DNA of 64,000 bases from Limnanthes douglasii subsp. nivea (lineage: Eukaryota; Streptophyta; Magnoliopsida; Brassicales; Limnanthaceae). Location: the NCBI GenBank assembly GCA_036936605.1, contig JAUPFV010000001.1, positions 315,968,809 through 316,032,808 on the forward strand, written 5' to 3'. How positions within the stretch are numbered: position 1 is the stretch's first letter; each line of letters begins with the position of its first letter. Below the pieces are notes generated by a model that saw only the letters and a program-made list of their open reading frames with translations, ran no database searches and was not told the origin of the DNA. Positions 14,668-24,579 of the stretch are shown here, in pieces. The translations under genes were made by a program, and so were the position numbers.

Positions 14668-15432
14668 TTTTTATTATTTGAATCATGAACTAATAAAATT
14701 ATATCTTTTTATTACCAACATCAAATTTTTTTGTTAAAAATTATTAGATTTTTAATATTTTTTCACTGAACGTACTATGAGTTTCAAATTTTATAATAAA
14801 CCATACAAAGTTATTGTTGAAAGAAACTTCATAATATTTAATTGATTTTGACAGCCGGTGAATTTAATAGTGGGTAACAAAGTAGGTTTTTGTTGTTAGG
14901 TTACATTAGTTCTTGAAACTTCAAAAATTTATAAATTTGTTAGATTTACGATTAAGAGTTGTGTCGGATATCGTCTTGAGAAAAACATGATTTCTTTCGA
15001 CAAGTTTGAAGATCTAAAATTTGGAACAATTATTCTATTCTGATATATGTTGAAGATTTAAAATCCGGAACACGTATTCCATTATAGTATATATCGATAC
15101 CGTAGCCTATTGTTTTTTCTCATATCTTTAATATCACAAATATATTTTTTTCGGCACCATGATGGTACGATGGTATTGAAGTTATTCGCCGACTTATTGT
15201 TCTATTTTCTAAAACTTATTTATATTATAAAATTTACATTTTTCACGATTCAAATGTAATTTTTATTGTTGACATTTTTTTTCTTAAAAAATAGTTTATT
15301 TTTCATTTCTAATTCAATAATTAAAATTTGATTTTAGACTTAAAAGTTTGAATTTTCAAATTTAAAATTCGGATTATTTTTTGATATTTTAAAAAGGAAG
15401 ATAAGTTTAGTATTATTCAAAATAGAAGAAAA

Positions 15433-15450
15433 ATGAGATAACATATAAGA
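15433..15450. repeat. LINE target-site duplication, left copy
   Basis: ATGAGATAACATATAAGA, identical over all 18 bases to 21787-21804, directly before the first base of the LINE. The bases just outside differ (A/T here, G/A on the right), so the duplication is exactly 18 bp. Confidence 0.93.
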
Positions 15451-15688
15451 TGGGTTTTATGTTTGGAGTTTTGCTCCAAGAACCTCTCTGATTTCGTCTC
15501 TGTTTTAGTGGCCTAAATCTTTTTCGGTCTCCGGTCCCTGCATTTCCTTTCAAGCTTTTTCTTTACTCTGTTCTTCAGAGTTCTGGCCTAGGGTTCTCGC
15601 TAGTCTTCGTTTCGGTGCTTTGTATTGGTCTCTGTTTTCGTCTCTGAAACAGAGTATCTGTTGTCGCTGGATTTCTTCTCTGTTATCT
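15451..15688 (+). promoter_or_regulatory. LINE 5' UTR / internal promoter region
   Basis: 238 bp between the target duplication and the first ORF1 ATG, clearly less AT-rich than the flank, with repeated CTCTG/TCTCTG pyrimidine motifs. L1-type elements carry their promoter inside this leader. That function is assigned by position only; no specific box is certain. Confidence 0.55.
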
Positions 15689-16975
15689 ATGTCGTTCAAT
15701 GTTCTCAATAACGAAGAGTTCCCTGCTCTTCACCAAGAAGCCAGTAAAGATCAAGTTAAGGCCTCAAAATCTTATGCAGAAATACTGAACCCTGTTCTTG
15801 TGCGTCCTGTTGCTAAACCAGAGTTTATCAAGATGGCTAAGGATCACAATGTCATTCAGTTTGACAAAGATACTCATGACACCATGTTAAAGCAATCAAA
15901 ATCTACGTTGATTGCCAAGTTTAGCCAAGGCATCCCAAAGAGAGTTGCTTTTCAATCTTTCTTGGAGTCCTTTAGATTCAAAGGGCCTTATTCGTACGTT
16001 ACGTCTGATTCTCGACACATTCTTGTTGAGTTTAATTTGCTGGAAGATGCTACTAAGTTTTGGTCGAAGCCGATAATGAAGGTTGATGGGAAGCTTATGC
16101 GAATTTTCAAATGGTCTCCTGAAATGCACAAGAGTAAAGAAAATCCAATTGTGCTGTTATGGGTTCGCTTCGAAAATATGCCTGAGTTTCTTTATAATGA
16201 ATGGATCGTTGGAGATATGGCTGCTTCTTTAGGCAAAGTTCATCGAACATTTTTGCCGCAATACAACCGTGCTAAAGCCAACGCTTCTTACGCTCAAGTG
16301 GAAGTAAATGTGTCATCTGTGCTTAAACGAAGGTTATGGATAGGGTTTGGTGAAAATACTGGCTGTTGGGTAGGTGTAAGTTATAGAAATGCTCCAGATT
16401 ATTGCTATAATTGCTATCATTCGGAGCACAAAGGTGCTGATTGTAAGAAGAATGAGTTAAAAACAGAGGAAAGATCTAAAGAAGAAATGGGTATTACTTC
16501 AAAGGGTGTTACTCATTCTGTCTCTATACAAGATGAAAAGGGTGTCATTCAATCTGTTTCTTTACATGATGGTAAAACGTCTAAAGTTACAGATGATCAA
16601 CCTTTTATTAAAGTTTACAGAAGGAGGCTCAAATCTATTATAACTAATAAAGATAAGTCTTCTGATACTTTGAACCCAAGTAATCTTCCTAAAACTGACG
16701 CTGCTTCTAGCAATGATCTTGAAATCATTGGTGCTCTTCAAGATCTTGAGCAGGATGTTAACTCTCAAAGTCTGAAAACCATGCAGGAATCTCCTCATAT
16801 GGGCAATGCTGGCAGCTACAATCCTTCGCCAAAGGATAGTTCTTCTGATCAGGACTTTAACACCATTATTAGTAAGAAAATCAGATCTGCAAAGAAAAAC
16901 AGGAATGTTAAGAAGTTGTCCATTAACTCTCTGCGTAAAAGAGAGAAATCATACTATAATTTCTTATTTGAATGA
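15689..16975 (+). CDS. LINE ORF1 protein (DUF4283, CCHC zinc knuckle)
   Basis: An intact 428-residue ORF1, the nucleic-acid-binding partner that packages LINE RNA. The start is the first ATG in the frame; the frame is open further upstream but without an ATG. Residues of about 72-200 match the DUF4283 domain typical of plant LINE and gag-like ORF1 proteins (LIAKFSQG near its start, LWVRFENMPEFLYN in the middle). A C-x2-C-x4-H-x4-C zinc knuckle (CYNCYHSEHKGADC) lies at about residues 249-262, followed by a long polar, Lys/Ser-rich C-terminal tail ending in basic residues. The stop codon overlaps the ORF2 ATG by four bases (ATGA), pointing to termination-reinitiation coupling. Unlike ORF2 it has no internal stop or frameshift, so it could still be translated. 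Confidence 0.9.
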   Translation: MSFNVLNNEEFPALHQEASKDQVKASKSYAEILNPVLVRPVAKPEFIKMAKDHNVIQFDKDTHDTMLKQSKSTLIAKFSQGIPKRVAFQSFLESFRFKGPYSYVTSDSRHILVEFNLLEDATKFWSKPIMKVDGKLMRIFKWSPEMHKSKENPIVLLWVRFENMPEFLYNEWIVGDMAASLGKVHRTFLPQYNRAKANASYAQVEVNVSSVLKRRLWIGFGENTGCWVGVSYRNAPDYCYNCYHSEHKGADCKKNELKTEERSKEEMGITSKGVTHSVSIQDEKGVIQSVSLHDGKTSKVTDDQPFIKVYRRRLKSIITNKDKSSDTLNPSNLPKTDAASSNDLEIIGALQDLEQDVNSQSLKTMQESPHMGNAGSYNPSPKDSSSDQDFNTIISKKIRSAKKNRNVKKLSINSLRKREKSYYNFLFE

Positions 16976-19900
16976 TCAAGATCGTCAGTTGGAATACTCG
17001 TGGAGTTCATAACACTTCTAATTTGTCTAGGCTTAACTACATTATCAACAAAGACAAGGTTAAATTGCTTGCTCTCCAAGAGCCTATGGCCATGTCTGAT
17101 AAAATTGATATTATTGCTAGAAGGCTTGGTTTTTCTAATTACGATACTAATACATCTAATAAAATCTGGATTTTTTGGTTTGATGATGTAAACATTTCTG
17201 TTTTAGTTAATCATGACCAATTTCTCCACTTGGAGATAAATTACTCTACTTTTTCTTATTTGTTTACCTCTGTTTATGCAAAGAACCAAAAAGTGCAGCG
17301 CAGACAACTTTGGAGTTAGTTATGTGAGCTCTCTGGAAAAGGCACACCTTGGTCTGTTGCTGGTGATTTTAATGCTGTCACTTGTCCTGAAGATCAGCTC
17401 TGTTGTTCCTCTTATGATGATTGTAGTGTCGATGAGTTCAATGCTTGTATCAGCTTTTGCAATCTGGTTGATCCTGGCTATAGTGGATCAAGATTCATCT
17501 GGAGTAACAATAAAATCTGGAAAAGGTTAGATAGGGTGTTAGTGAACCAGGTAATGTTATCTAATTGGCATGTTCAGGTTTGTCACATGGTCAGAACTTG
17601 TTCTGACCATGCCCCTCTCCTTATTTCTATATCTAGCTCTCAAAATCAATTTTCTAATTCCAAGAAGGGCAGCTTTAGGTTTATTAATGCCTAGACTAAT
17701 CATCCTGATTTTTTAAGTTGTGTGAAGCACAATTGGGATATGCATTGCAATGGTGGTCCTAATGTTATTTTATGGTACAAGATTAAGAGGTTAAGGAAGT
17801 GTCTTAAAGACTGGAACTATTCTACTTTTGGTAACATCTTCACTAAAGTTGCTAATGCTGCTAAGGAGGTGGATTTTTTTGAAGTCAATCATCAGCAAAC
17901 TAAAAGCAGCACTACTAAGGCCAACCTTTCTAAAGCCAATAGCATGCTTATTCTTGCTTTAAAAAATGAAGAATCCTACTAGCGTCAAAAGTGTTACAAC
18001 ACTTGGCTAAATAATAGTGATGGTAACACTAAGTTATATCACAGCTATGTGGCTAAGAAGAGACTTAGGAACACTATTTATGGCATTAAAGATGAGGGCA
18101 TTTGGCTCACTAATCATGATGATATTTCAAAGTCTGCTGAGTCCTATTTTAGTCAGATTTTATCAAACAATTCTTATAGTAACAATACTGTGATTTCTCA
18201 GGATTCTATTCTCAACAACATCCCTAAGCTTATAATGGATAAAGATAATGAAGCTATTCTTAAGTTGACGAGCAAGGAGGAGGTGTGGTCTGTTATCAAG
18301 GGAATGAGAAACGACAGTGCCCCTGGCATTGATGGGTTTAATTGTTTCTTTCTCAAATCTTGTTGGGACATTATTTGTAGGGATGTTTGTAGTGCTCTGA
18401 ATTCTTATCTTCAGGGTCATAATATCCCTAATGGTGTTTTTGCCACTGGGATTTGCTTAATTCCTAAGGGCCCTAATCCCATATCCTGGTCTAATTACAG
18501 GCCTATCAGTTTGTGTACGATTTTAAACAGACTTATTTCTGGTCTTATCAATCAGAGAATTGCCTATATTCTTCCTAATATCATCTCTAAAGGGCAAAGT
18601 GCTTTTGTTAAAGACAGGATAATCCATGATAATATACTGATTGTCAAGGAAATACTTCATAATATTAAAAGGATGCCTTCTAAAGGCAATATTATTCTTC
18701 AATTAGATATGACAAAGACATTTGACAGAATGTCTCATGCCTTTGTCATTAACACTCTTAAGTGTTTTGGTTTTTCTAAGGATGTTCTGGTTCTTATCAA
18801 TAGGCTGATTTCTAATGTCATGGTCTCTGTTTTGGTTAATGGGGACAGTATTGGTTACTTCGTCAGAAGAATGGCTTAAGACAGGGGGACCCATTGTCCC
18901 CTTGTCTTTTTATTCTTGTTGAGGAGGCTCTTCTTAGGGGTCTCTCTAATCTTTATCTAAATAATAATAGTCTGAGATACTACTTAAAATCTGGTTTTAT
19001 CTTACCTTTTTTGGCTTTCGCAGATGATATTATCATCTTCTCCAACAGTTCTCAATCCTCCATTGATTGCCTTAGTGACCTGTTGAACAAGTACCAAAGT
19101 GAATCAGGCCAGTTGATTAATAAGGACACGACAAGGGTCATTACCTCCTCAAATTGTTCTCTTGACAATTCTGCTATGATCAAATCCTCCTTTGGTTTCA
19201 ATATGGAGGAGGCTCCTTTTACATACCTGGGTATCACGATATCTGCAAACAATAAAGGGAAAACTTATTTACCTCTGCTCAATAAAGTTTATAGCAAAAT
19301 CTATGAATGGGATACGAAGAATCTTTCATATGGGGGCAGGTTGTCCCTTATAAGGAATGTCTTATATCCTATTATTTACTTTTGGATGCAGAATAGTCCG
19401 ATCCCTAATGGCATTATTAATAAACTAGAGCATTGCTTCAATAAGTTTATTTGGAGACCTAATTATTCTGATAATGCTATTCATTGGTCTGCCTAGAATA
19501 GCCTTTGTAAACCCTTTGAAGAGGGTGGGTTAAATGTCAAGCTTTTGTCTGATATTCAACTCACTTTCTCTTTAAAACTCTGGTTTCTATTCAGACAAAG
19601 AAAGTCCCTTTGGGCTGACCTTATGCATGCTTCCTATTGTAACTTCACTCATCCTTTAAATGTTGAGTGTAAAATTACTGACTCTATTATATGGAAGAGA
19701 CTTAATTCTGTTAGGAATCAGGCTGATCTTAGTATTTCTTGGAGATTGGGCAAGGGGGATATTGACTTTTGGAAAGACTCTTGGTATGATATGCCTCCTA
19801 TTGCTAATGATTTTGGTTCTAATAGGTGTTTTCTTCCTGTGAAAGTTAACTCTTATTGGAAAGATGATCAGTGGGATACTTCTACGTTATCCTCTTTTCT

Positions 19901-21064
19901 TTCTCAGAACAAATTATCTAATATTTCTAAAGTCAATATCAATCTTGATCAGGATGATACTATTGAATGGAAGCTTTCTAAAGATAAATGTTTTAATACC
20001 AAGATTACGTGGGATAAAATCAGGTCTGTTCACCCTAAGCAAACTATTTTTAAGAAAATCTGGCCTTCTTTTATCCCTCCTAAGTTTTCTTTTCTAAGTT
20101 GGAAACTTTTAAAAAATTTTGCTCCCATTGATAATATTCTCTCTAACAGACATTTTGTGGTGGTATCTAAATGCCAATTCTGCTGCAATTGTGAAGACAA
20201 GAACCATCTCTTAATCAGTTGCACCTTTGCCTGGTCCTTATGGAACTACTTCGGTAATCTATTTAGAGTTCCTGTGAGGAGATTTATGTCTCTAAGTCAC
20301 ATTCTGCGTAGTTGGTTTTGGTCATCTAACTGTAACTTTCATATCTCTCAACTTATACCTCAAGTCATTATCTGGGGATCTGGAGGAATAGAAATAAGGC
20401 AAAATTTCATAACACCTATGACTGTTTTGATACTGCTGTTAATCGTGTTAAAAAAGCTATTCTCGCTATTGACTCTAATAATATGCTAAAGTCTAAACAC
20501 TGGACTGGTATTACTGACGTAGGAGCAGCTCTTGGTTGTTTATCTATATGAAAGGCTAAAGTGTTGTACCTGAACTGGTGTCCTCCTATTGCTGGGAGGC
20601 TTAAAGTTAACATTGATGGCGCGTGCAGCTTTTCTGGTGAAGCTTCTGGAGGTCTGATCGTGAGGAATCATCAGGGCCATATAGTCACTGGTGCTGGCTT
20701 TGTTTATGGACAATTGACTCATCTCCAAGCTGAGAGCAAGATATTGCTCGATGCTCTTCTTCTGTGCAGAGCTCATGGTTGGCAAGATGTGGACATCGAA
20801 TCTGATTATCTCACTCTTGTCAACAACATAGCTTCTGGTGTCGATTCTTGTAACCCGCTGGCTTCTGTTTGTAGGGGCCTCTTTTGCTCATCTATGAAGC
20901 TTTGCCACATTTCCCGTATCCAAAATGCAGCAGCAGATTGGATCGTGAAATGGGTTTCGTTGGAGAGTTCTTCCCGAAGATTCAGCAATGTTGATGCTCC
21001 TACCCAGTTGCTCGCGATTATTACGTTGGAAAGCTTAGGGGTGGGTTACATTGACCCTGGTTAG
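16972..21064 (+). pseudogene. LINE ORF2: endonuclease, reverse transcriptase, zf-RVT, RNase H
   Basis: The polyprotein that nicks DNA and copies the element RNA into it. The endonuclease (16972-17650) keeps its key motifs: SWNTRG, LQEP, AGDFN, RLDRVL and SDHAP. The reverse transcriptase spans about 18240-19300, with APGIDGF, NYRPISL, GQSAFVKDR, QLDMTKTFDR, LRQGDPLSP and the catalytic FADD at 19017-19028. A zf-RVT Cys/His cluster is near 20160-20240. A plant-type RNase H follows at 20590-20990 with NIDGA, AES, ESD and a final NAAADW acidic site. Breaks: in-frame stops at 17317, 17692, 17980, 19494 and 20549; frameshifts near 18870 (just before LRQGDP) and near 20376. Three of the stops sit where this family normally has tryptophan. 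It overlaps ORF1 by ATGA. Confidence 0.93.
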
Positions 21065-21786
21065 GGGTTTTCAGAAGAGAACTTCCCTGGGTGAGCGTCG
21101 ACCAGGTCGAATGAAGCTGTTTGCTTCAATTCTTTGGTGCACTGCACCCAGATCTGCTCTTGGCTTCTAATCGGAAGTGATGAGCCTTGAAGATTGCTTC
21201 TGAAATTTGTCGTCAGATCTGCTCTCACCTTCAAATCGGAAGAGAATGCTGAGAAAGTGTCGACTGATGGTTTCGATTTGGGCCAGCTTTGAAGTGGAAG
21301 AATCGTCTGATTCCTTGGTGCACTCACCCAGTTCTAAACCTATCTCTACAAATCTGTAAGGATAGGGTCCTGAAAGTGGCGTCGACCTTGAAACAGACGA
21401 TCTAATGGTAGAATCGCCTGAATCTTTGGTGCACTCACTCAGTTCTAAACCTATCGATACAAATCTGTAGAGGTTGGGTCCTGTAAGTGGCGTCGACCTT
21501 GAATCAGAAGATCCTGTGGCAGTTTTGCGGTTTCGATTTTGGGGGTTCTGGGCTGGAAAAGCTAAAGAATGGTGATCAGAGTGGTGAGGGTGAAGAGGAG
21601 GCGACATTGGCTTCTAAGTATTTGGTTTCGATTGGATTTAGGGTTTAGATTGACTTCTTTTCTCAATTTTGACCCTAATCCTTTAGTTACTTTTTGGTCG
21701 GATTGCTTTAAGGCCTCTTGCTTGTAAAATTGTTGCAATTTGACCCTTTATTAGTATAGTATGATATTTGCTTTAAAAAAAAAAAG
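21065..21786 (+). other. LINE 3' UTR and poly(A) tail
   Basis: About 700 bp after the RNase H stop, less AT-rich than host DNA, holding a 111-bp tandem duplication. It ends in a 12-base A run (21774-21785) plus one G, directly followed by the right target duplication. The A run at the junction is the signature of target-primed reverse transcription. A minus-strand open frame across 21167-21607 is a shadow of this repeat. Confidence 0.85.
21299..21520 (+). repeat. 111-bp tandem duplication in LINE 3' UTR
   Basis: Units 21299-21409 and 21410-21520 share blocks such as TTGGTGCACTCAC, AGTTCTAAACCTATC, ACAAATCTGTA and AGTGGCGTCGACCTTGAA, with scattered substitutions. A partial earlier relative (TTGGTGCACTGCACCCAG) lies at about 21133. 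The divergence between units suggests the duplication predates this insertion and belongs to the family. Confidence 0.88.
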
Positions 21787-21804
21787 ATGAGATAACATAT
21801 AAGA
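21787..21804. repeat. LINE target-site duplication, right copy
   Basis: Identical to 15433-15450 over 18 bases, directly after the poly(A) run. It ends 253 bp before the start codon of the receptor pseudokinase gene, so the integration point is in that gene's promoter-proximal region. Confidence 0.93.
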
Positions 21805-21886
21805 AGTTTTTGGTTTTTTCTTCTTAAAAAGAATTTGTTAAAAATCAGTTTTGGGAGGGAACTGAAAATTCAATACCTGATCCAAA

Positions 21887-21899
21887 TATTATTTAAATA
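21887..21899 (+). promoter_or_regulatory. TATA-like box of the receptor gene (tentative)
   Basis: TATTATTTAAATA lies about 160 bp upstream of the start codon, between the LINE target duplication and the gene. It is the best TATA-like sequence in the only 250 bp of original host DNA left next to the gene. The sequence is AT-rich anyway, so the call rests on position. Confidence 0.35.
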
Positions 21900-22035
21900 C
21901 ACAAAATTAAATCTACTGATCAATGGTGAGTAATTTGAGCTCTGTTGTTCTGCTCCACTGAAAACACATTCACGTGATGTCTCGCAAACAGTATTCGTCT
22001 CTGCAAATTTCCCCAAACCCTAAGAAACCCAAAAA

Positions 22036-22053
22036 ATGAACTCAGAAAACTGA
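22036..22053 (+). promoter_or_regulatory. short upstream ORF (5 codons)
   Basis: An ATG at 22036 opens a five-codon frame (MNSEN) that ends with TGA four bases before the main ATG, in a different frame. If the transcript starts upstream of it, scanning ribosomes would meet this ATG first. The A-rich context before it is favourable for plant initiation. Such mini-uORFs often damp translation; here that is an inference. Confidence 0.5.
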
Positions 22054-22057
22054 AGAC

Positions 22058-24579
22058 ATGACTCCACCAAGAACCATCGTTTTCTCTCTCATCCTCTTTC
22101 TTTATACTTTCTCCGCCGCCGTGTTATTAGGCGCCGCCGCTCCTCTTCCACCGGTAACAAACTCTCTGTTACCATCCGACGCCGTTTCGTTACTCTCCTT
22201 CAAAGCCAATGCCGATTTGGCCAACCGACTCCATTTTTCGCTTAACGAGCGGTTCGACTATTGCGAGTGGGTCGGTGTGAAATGCGTGCAGGGACGAGTC
22301 GTTCGCCTCGTGTTAAGAGGTTTCGGCCTTGTTGGGGGTATTGCGCCAAACACATTGACTCGCCTCGACCAGCTCCGAGTTTTGAATCTGGAGAGTAACT
22401 CGCTCTCCGGTCCGATTCCAGATTTGTCTCCGTTGAAAAACCTGCAGGCGGTTCTCATGAGCTGGAATCACTTCTCTGGAACCTTCCCTCTATCGATTCT
22501 ATCTTTAAATCGGTTAACGGTTCTGGATTTATCTCATAACAACCTAACCGGTTCAATACCGGTTGCGGTTAATAATTTGCGCCGGCTCAGTTTGTTGAAA
22601 CTCGAATTCAACCGGCTCACCGGAGTCATCCCTCCGCTGAATCAATCGTCTCTCTCAATTTTCAATGTTTCAGCGAATAAGTTGTCCGGTATGGTTCCGG
22701 TGACCCCGACTTTATCGCGGTTAGCGATGACGTCGTTTTCGTTGAACCCGAACCTATGCGGCGAACTCGTCAACCGAGCCTGCGTTTCGGGAGCTCCGTT
22801 TTTCGGACCGCAGAACGCCACGTCATCTCAACCGGTGCAAGAAACTGATCCTGATTCCGGTGGTGGGGGAGGAGTAATGATTCTCCCGCCGTCGTCGAAG
22901 ACTCGGAGGAGATACTGTTCCGTCCTCGGGATTGGTATCGGCATTGGAGTCCTAATCGCTTGCGGTGTCTGTGCTTCAGCTTTTCTTTTCGCGATCAGGA
23001 AACCCAGCGAATACGGTGATGTTGATGAACGCGAATCAAAACACGAAGAAACAACTATAGTACGAGCTCCAAAGCCCGTACTATCGAAATCGGGATCGGA
23101 AAATACATTAAACAGCGAAATTAAAACACCCGAGAAGAAATCGAGCAAGATTCGAGTGGAACTACTGCAACCTCAAGCGACAAAAAACTCTTCTCATTTA
23201 GTGTTCTGCTCTAGAGAACCTGAAACTTTCACTATGGATCAGCTGATGCGAGCTTCAGCTGAGCTACTAGGAAGAGGATCGATTGGCACGACCTACAAAG
23301 CAGTCCTCGATAACCAGCTGGTAGTCACAGTAAAGAGGCTCGATGCCTTGAAAACTGCTGTGACCGGAGCAGAAGCATTCGAGCAGCTCGTGGAGGCAAT
23401 TGGTAAGATACGTCACCAGAATGTAGTTCCTGTTCGAGCTTATTTCCAGGCACAAGGAGAGAGGCTCATAGTCTATGATTATCACCACAATGGCAGTCTC
23501 TACAATCTCATTTCTGGTAATGCTATTTTAATTTAAGTTTGCGTATTAGATTTATTGCTTCATTGATTTAAGTATTGTTAGAACTTGAGCTCTTGGTAGT
23601 ATCTAAGATATTGATATATAGTAAATGGAATTATGGCTGGGCAAAATTTTAATACTTTTTGTAGGCAAAGTTGGTCATTTCCATATCCGAGGGGTAAAAA
23701 TGGATTCATGTGCATCACAAAAACTACGAATTGTGTATGGTATCATGTGTATAACATCGGATTAAAGCTAGGAGTTTTAATAGCAAATCATGTCCGCAAA
23801 CATCAAATTTGAAATGGGTTGATGTGAATCACAAAAGCTAAAAAATTTAGTCTTCCGCTTAGCTATCAATACCATCTCTTAGACCTTGTAAGATCATTGT
23901 GTGTCTCTTCTTTTTATCCTTTTTGAGTTTTATGGGAACTGGAAGAAGCTTTTAGAGTTCCTTTTGGTTTTATATGCTTAAAAACTTAAAAACTAACCCT
24001 AAAAGTACAAATTTTGGAACAGGGTCATCAAGATCTTCAAGAACAAAACCTCTTCATTGGACATCATGTCTAAAAATATCAGAAGATATAGCACGAGGAC
24101 TCACTTATCTTCACCAAAAAGCAAGACTTGTCCACGGAAACCTAAAATCTTCAAACATTCTTTTAGGAGCTGACTTCGAAGCTTGCATCACAGACTACTG
24201 TCTCTCCGCACTCACAGACACTTCCTTCTCCTTGGAAGATCCCAGCTCCACCAGCACACCCTATAAGTCCCCTGAACTCCGAAAATCCAACCATAGACCA
24301 AACCCTAAATCCGACGTGTATGCATTTGGTGTACTCTTAATCGAGCTATTAACTGGAAAACACCCGTCTCGGCATCCGTTCCTTGCGCCACAGGAAATGA
24401 TCGAGTGGGTGAGGACAGTTAGAGAAATCGACGAGGGTTCGGATGATTGTAGACTTGGAATGTTAACTGAGATTGCCACTGTTTGTAGTGTTACCTCACC
24501 GGAACAGAGGCCGGCCATGTGGCAAGTACTGAAAATGATACAGGAGATAAAAGAGAATCCTATGGTTGGGGTTACTTAG
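22058..24579 (+). CDS. LRR receptor-like pseudokinase (LRR-III, At5g67200-like)
   Basis: A two-exon gene (22058-23516 joined to 24023-24579) encoding 671 residues; reading phase is kept across the splice. Order: signal peptide (1-28), LRRNT region (about 38-76, with the CEWVGVKC cysteine pair), roughly five leucine-rich repeats (82-215), Cys pair [12 protein letters not shown], Gly-rich spacer, transmembrane helix (about 288-313), basic juxtamembrane segment, kinase-like domain (about 390-662). The Gly loop (LGRGSIGT) and the ATP-site lysine (VTVKRL, K426) remain. The catalytic HRD is HGN (524-526) and DFG is DYC (544-546), so phosphotransfer should be absent. This is the known state of the 'probable inactive receptor kinase' LRR-III group. 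The likely role is a plasma-membrane receptor or co-receptor that signals through partners. The start is the first ATG giving a signal peptide. Length and domain order look complete and undamaged. Confidence 0.95.
23517..24022 (+). other. intron of the receptor gene (506 bp)
   Basis: Donor G|GTAATG at 23516/23517 and acceptor AACAG|GG at 24022/24023. The intron splits a Gly codon after its first base (phase 1), giving [16 protein letters not shown]. The kinase domain is interrupted just after the NGSLYNLIS segment, the conserved intron position for this receptor group. Without splicing the first exon runs into a stop at 23534. Confidence 0.93.

Larger units (their letters stand above)
3359..15432. 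other. long AT-rich intergenic region
   Basis: About 12 kb with no recognisable gene or transposon protein. Short frames are Ile/Lys/Asn/Tyr-rich and look random. Small direct repeats occur at 3712-3778 and 5801-5845, and an (AT)n tract at 14.6 kb. The part at 6.2-8.4 kb is slightly less AT-rich and may be an eroded minus-strand gene or element, but no family could be named. Confidence 0.55.
15451..21786 (+). mobile_element. near full-length L1-type LINE retrotransposon
   Basis: A 6,336-bp non-LTR retrotransposon on the plus strand. It has the hallmarks of target-primed insertion: an 18-bp perfect target duplication at both ends, no LTRs and a 3' poly(A) run. In order it holds a 5' leader, ORF1 (DUF4283 and CCHC knuckle), ORF2 (APE-type endonuclease, reverse transcriptase, zf-RVT, RNase H) and a 700-bp 3' UTR. 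The domain order is that of plant L1 elements with an RNase H tail. The 5' end lies upstream of an intact ORF1, so the copy is probably full length. ORF2 carries five in-frame stops and two frameshifts, so the copy cannot move by itself. The preserved target duplication and intact ORF1 imply a moderately recent insertion. Confidence 0.95.

Noticed and set aside
21167..21607. 146-codon minus-strand open frame
   Set aside because: Lies over the tandem duplication of the LINE 3' UTR; its repeated peptide simply mirrors the DNA repeat.
22258..23488. Three minus-strand frames within receptor exon 1
   Set aside because: Shadows of the real coding strand, which has a signal peptide, LRRs and a kinase fold.
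15433..24579. LINE as a 5' exon of the receptor gene
   Set aside because: The receptor has its own signal peptide and start codon downstream of the target duplication, and no splice link from the LINE is visible.
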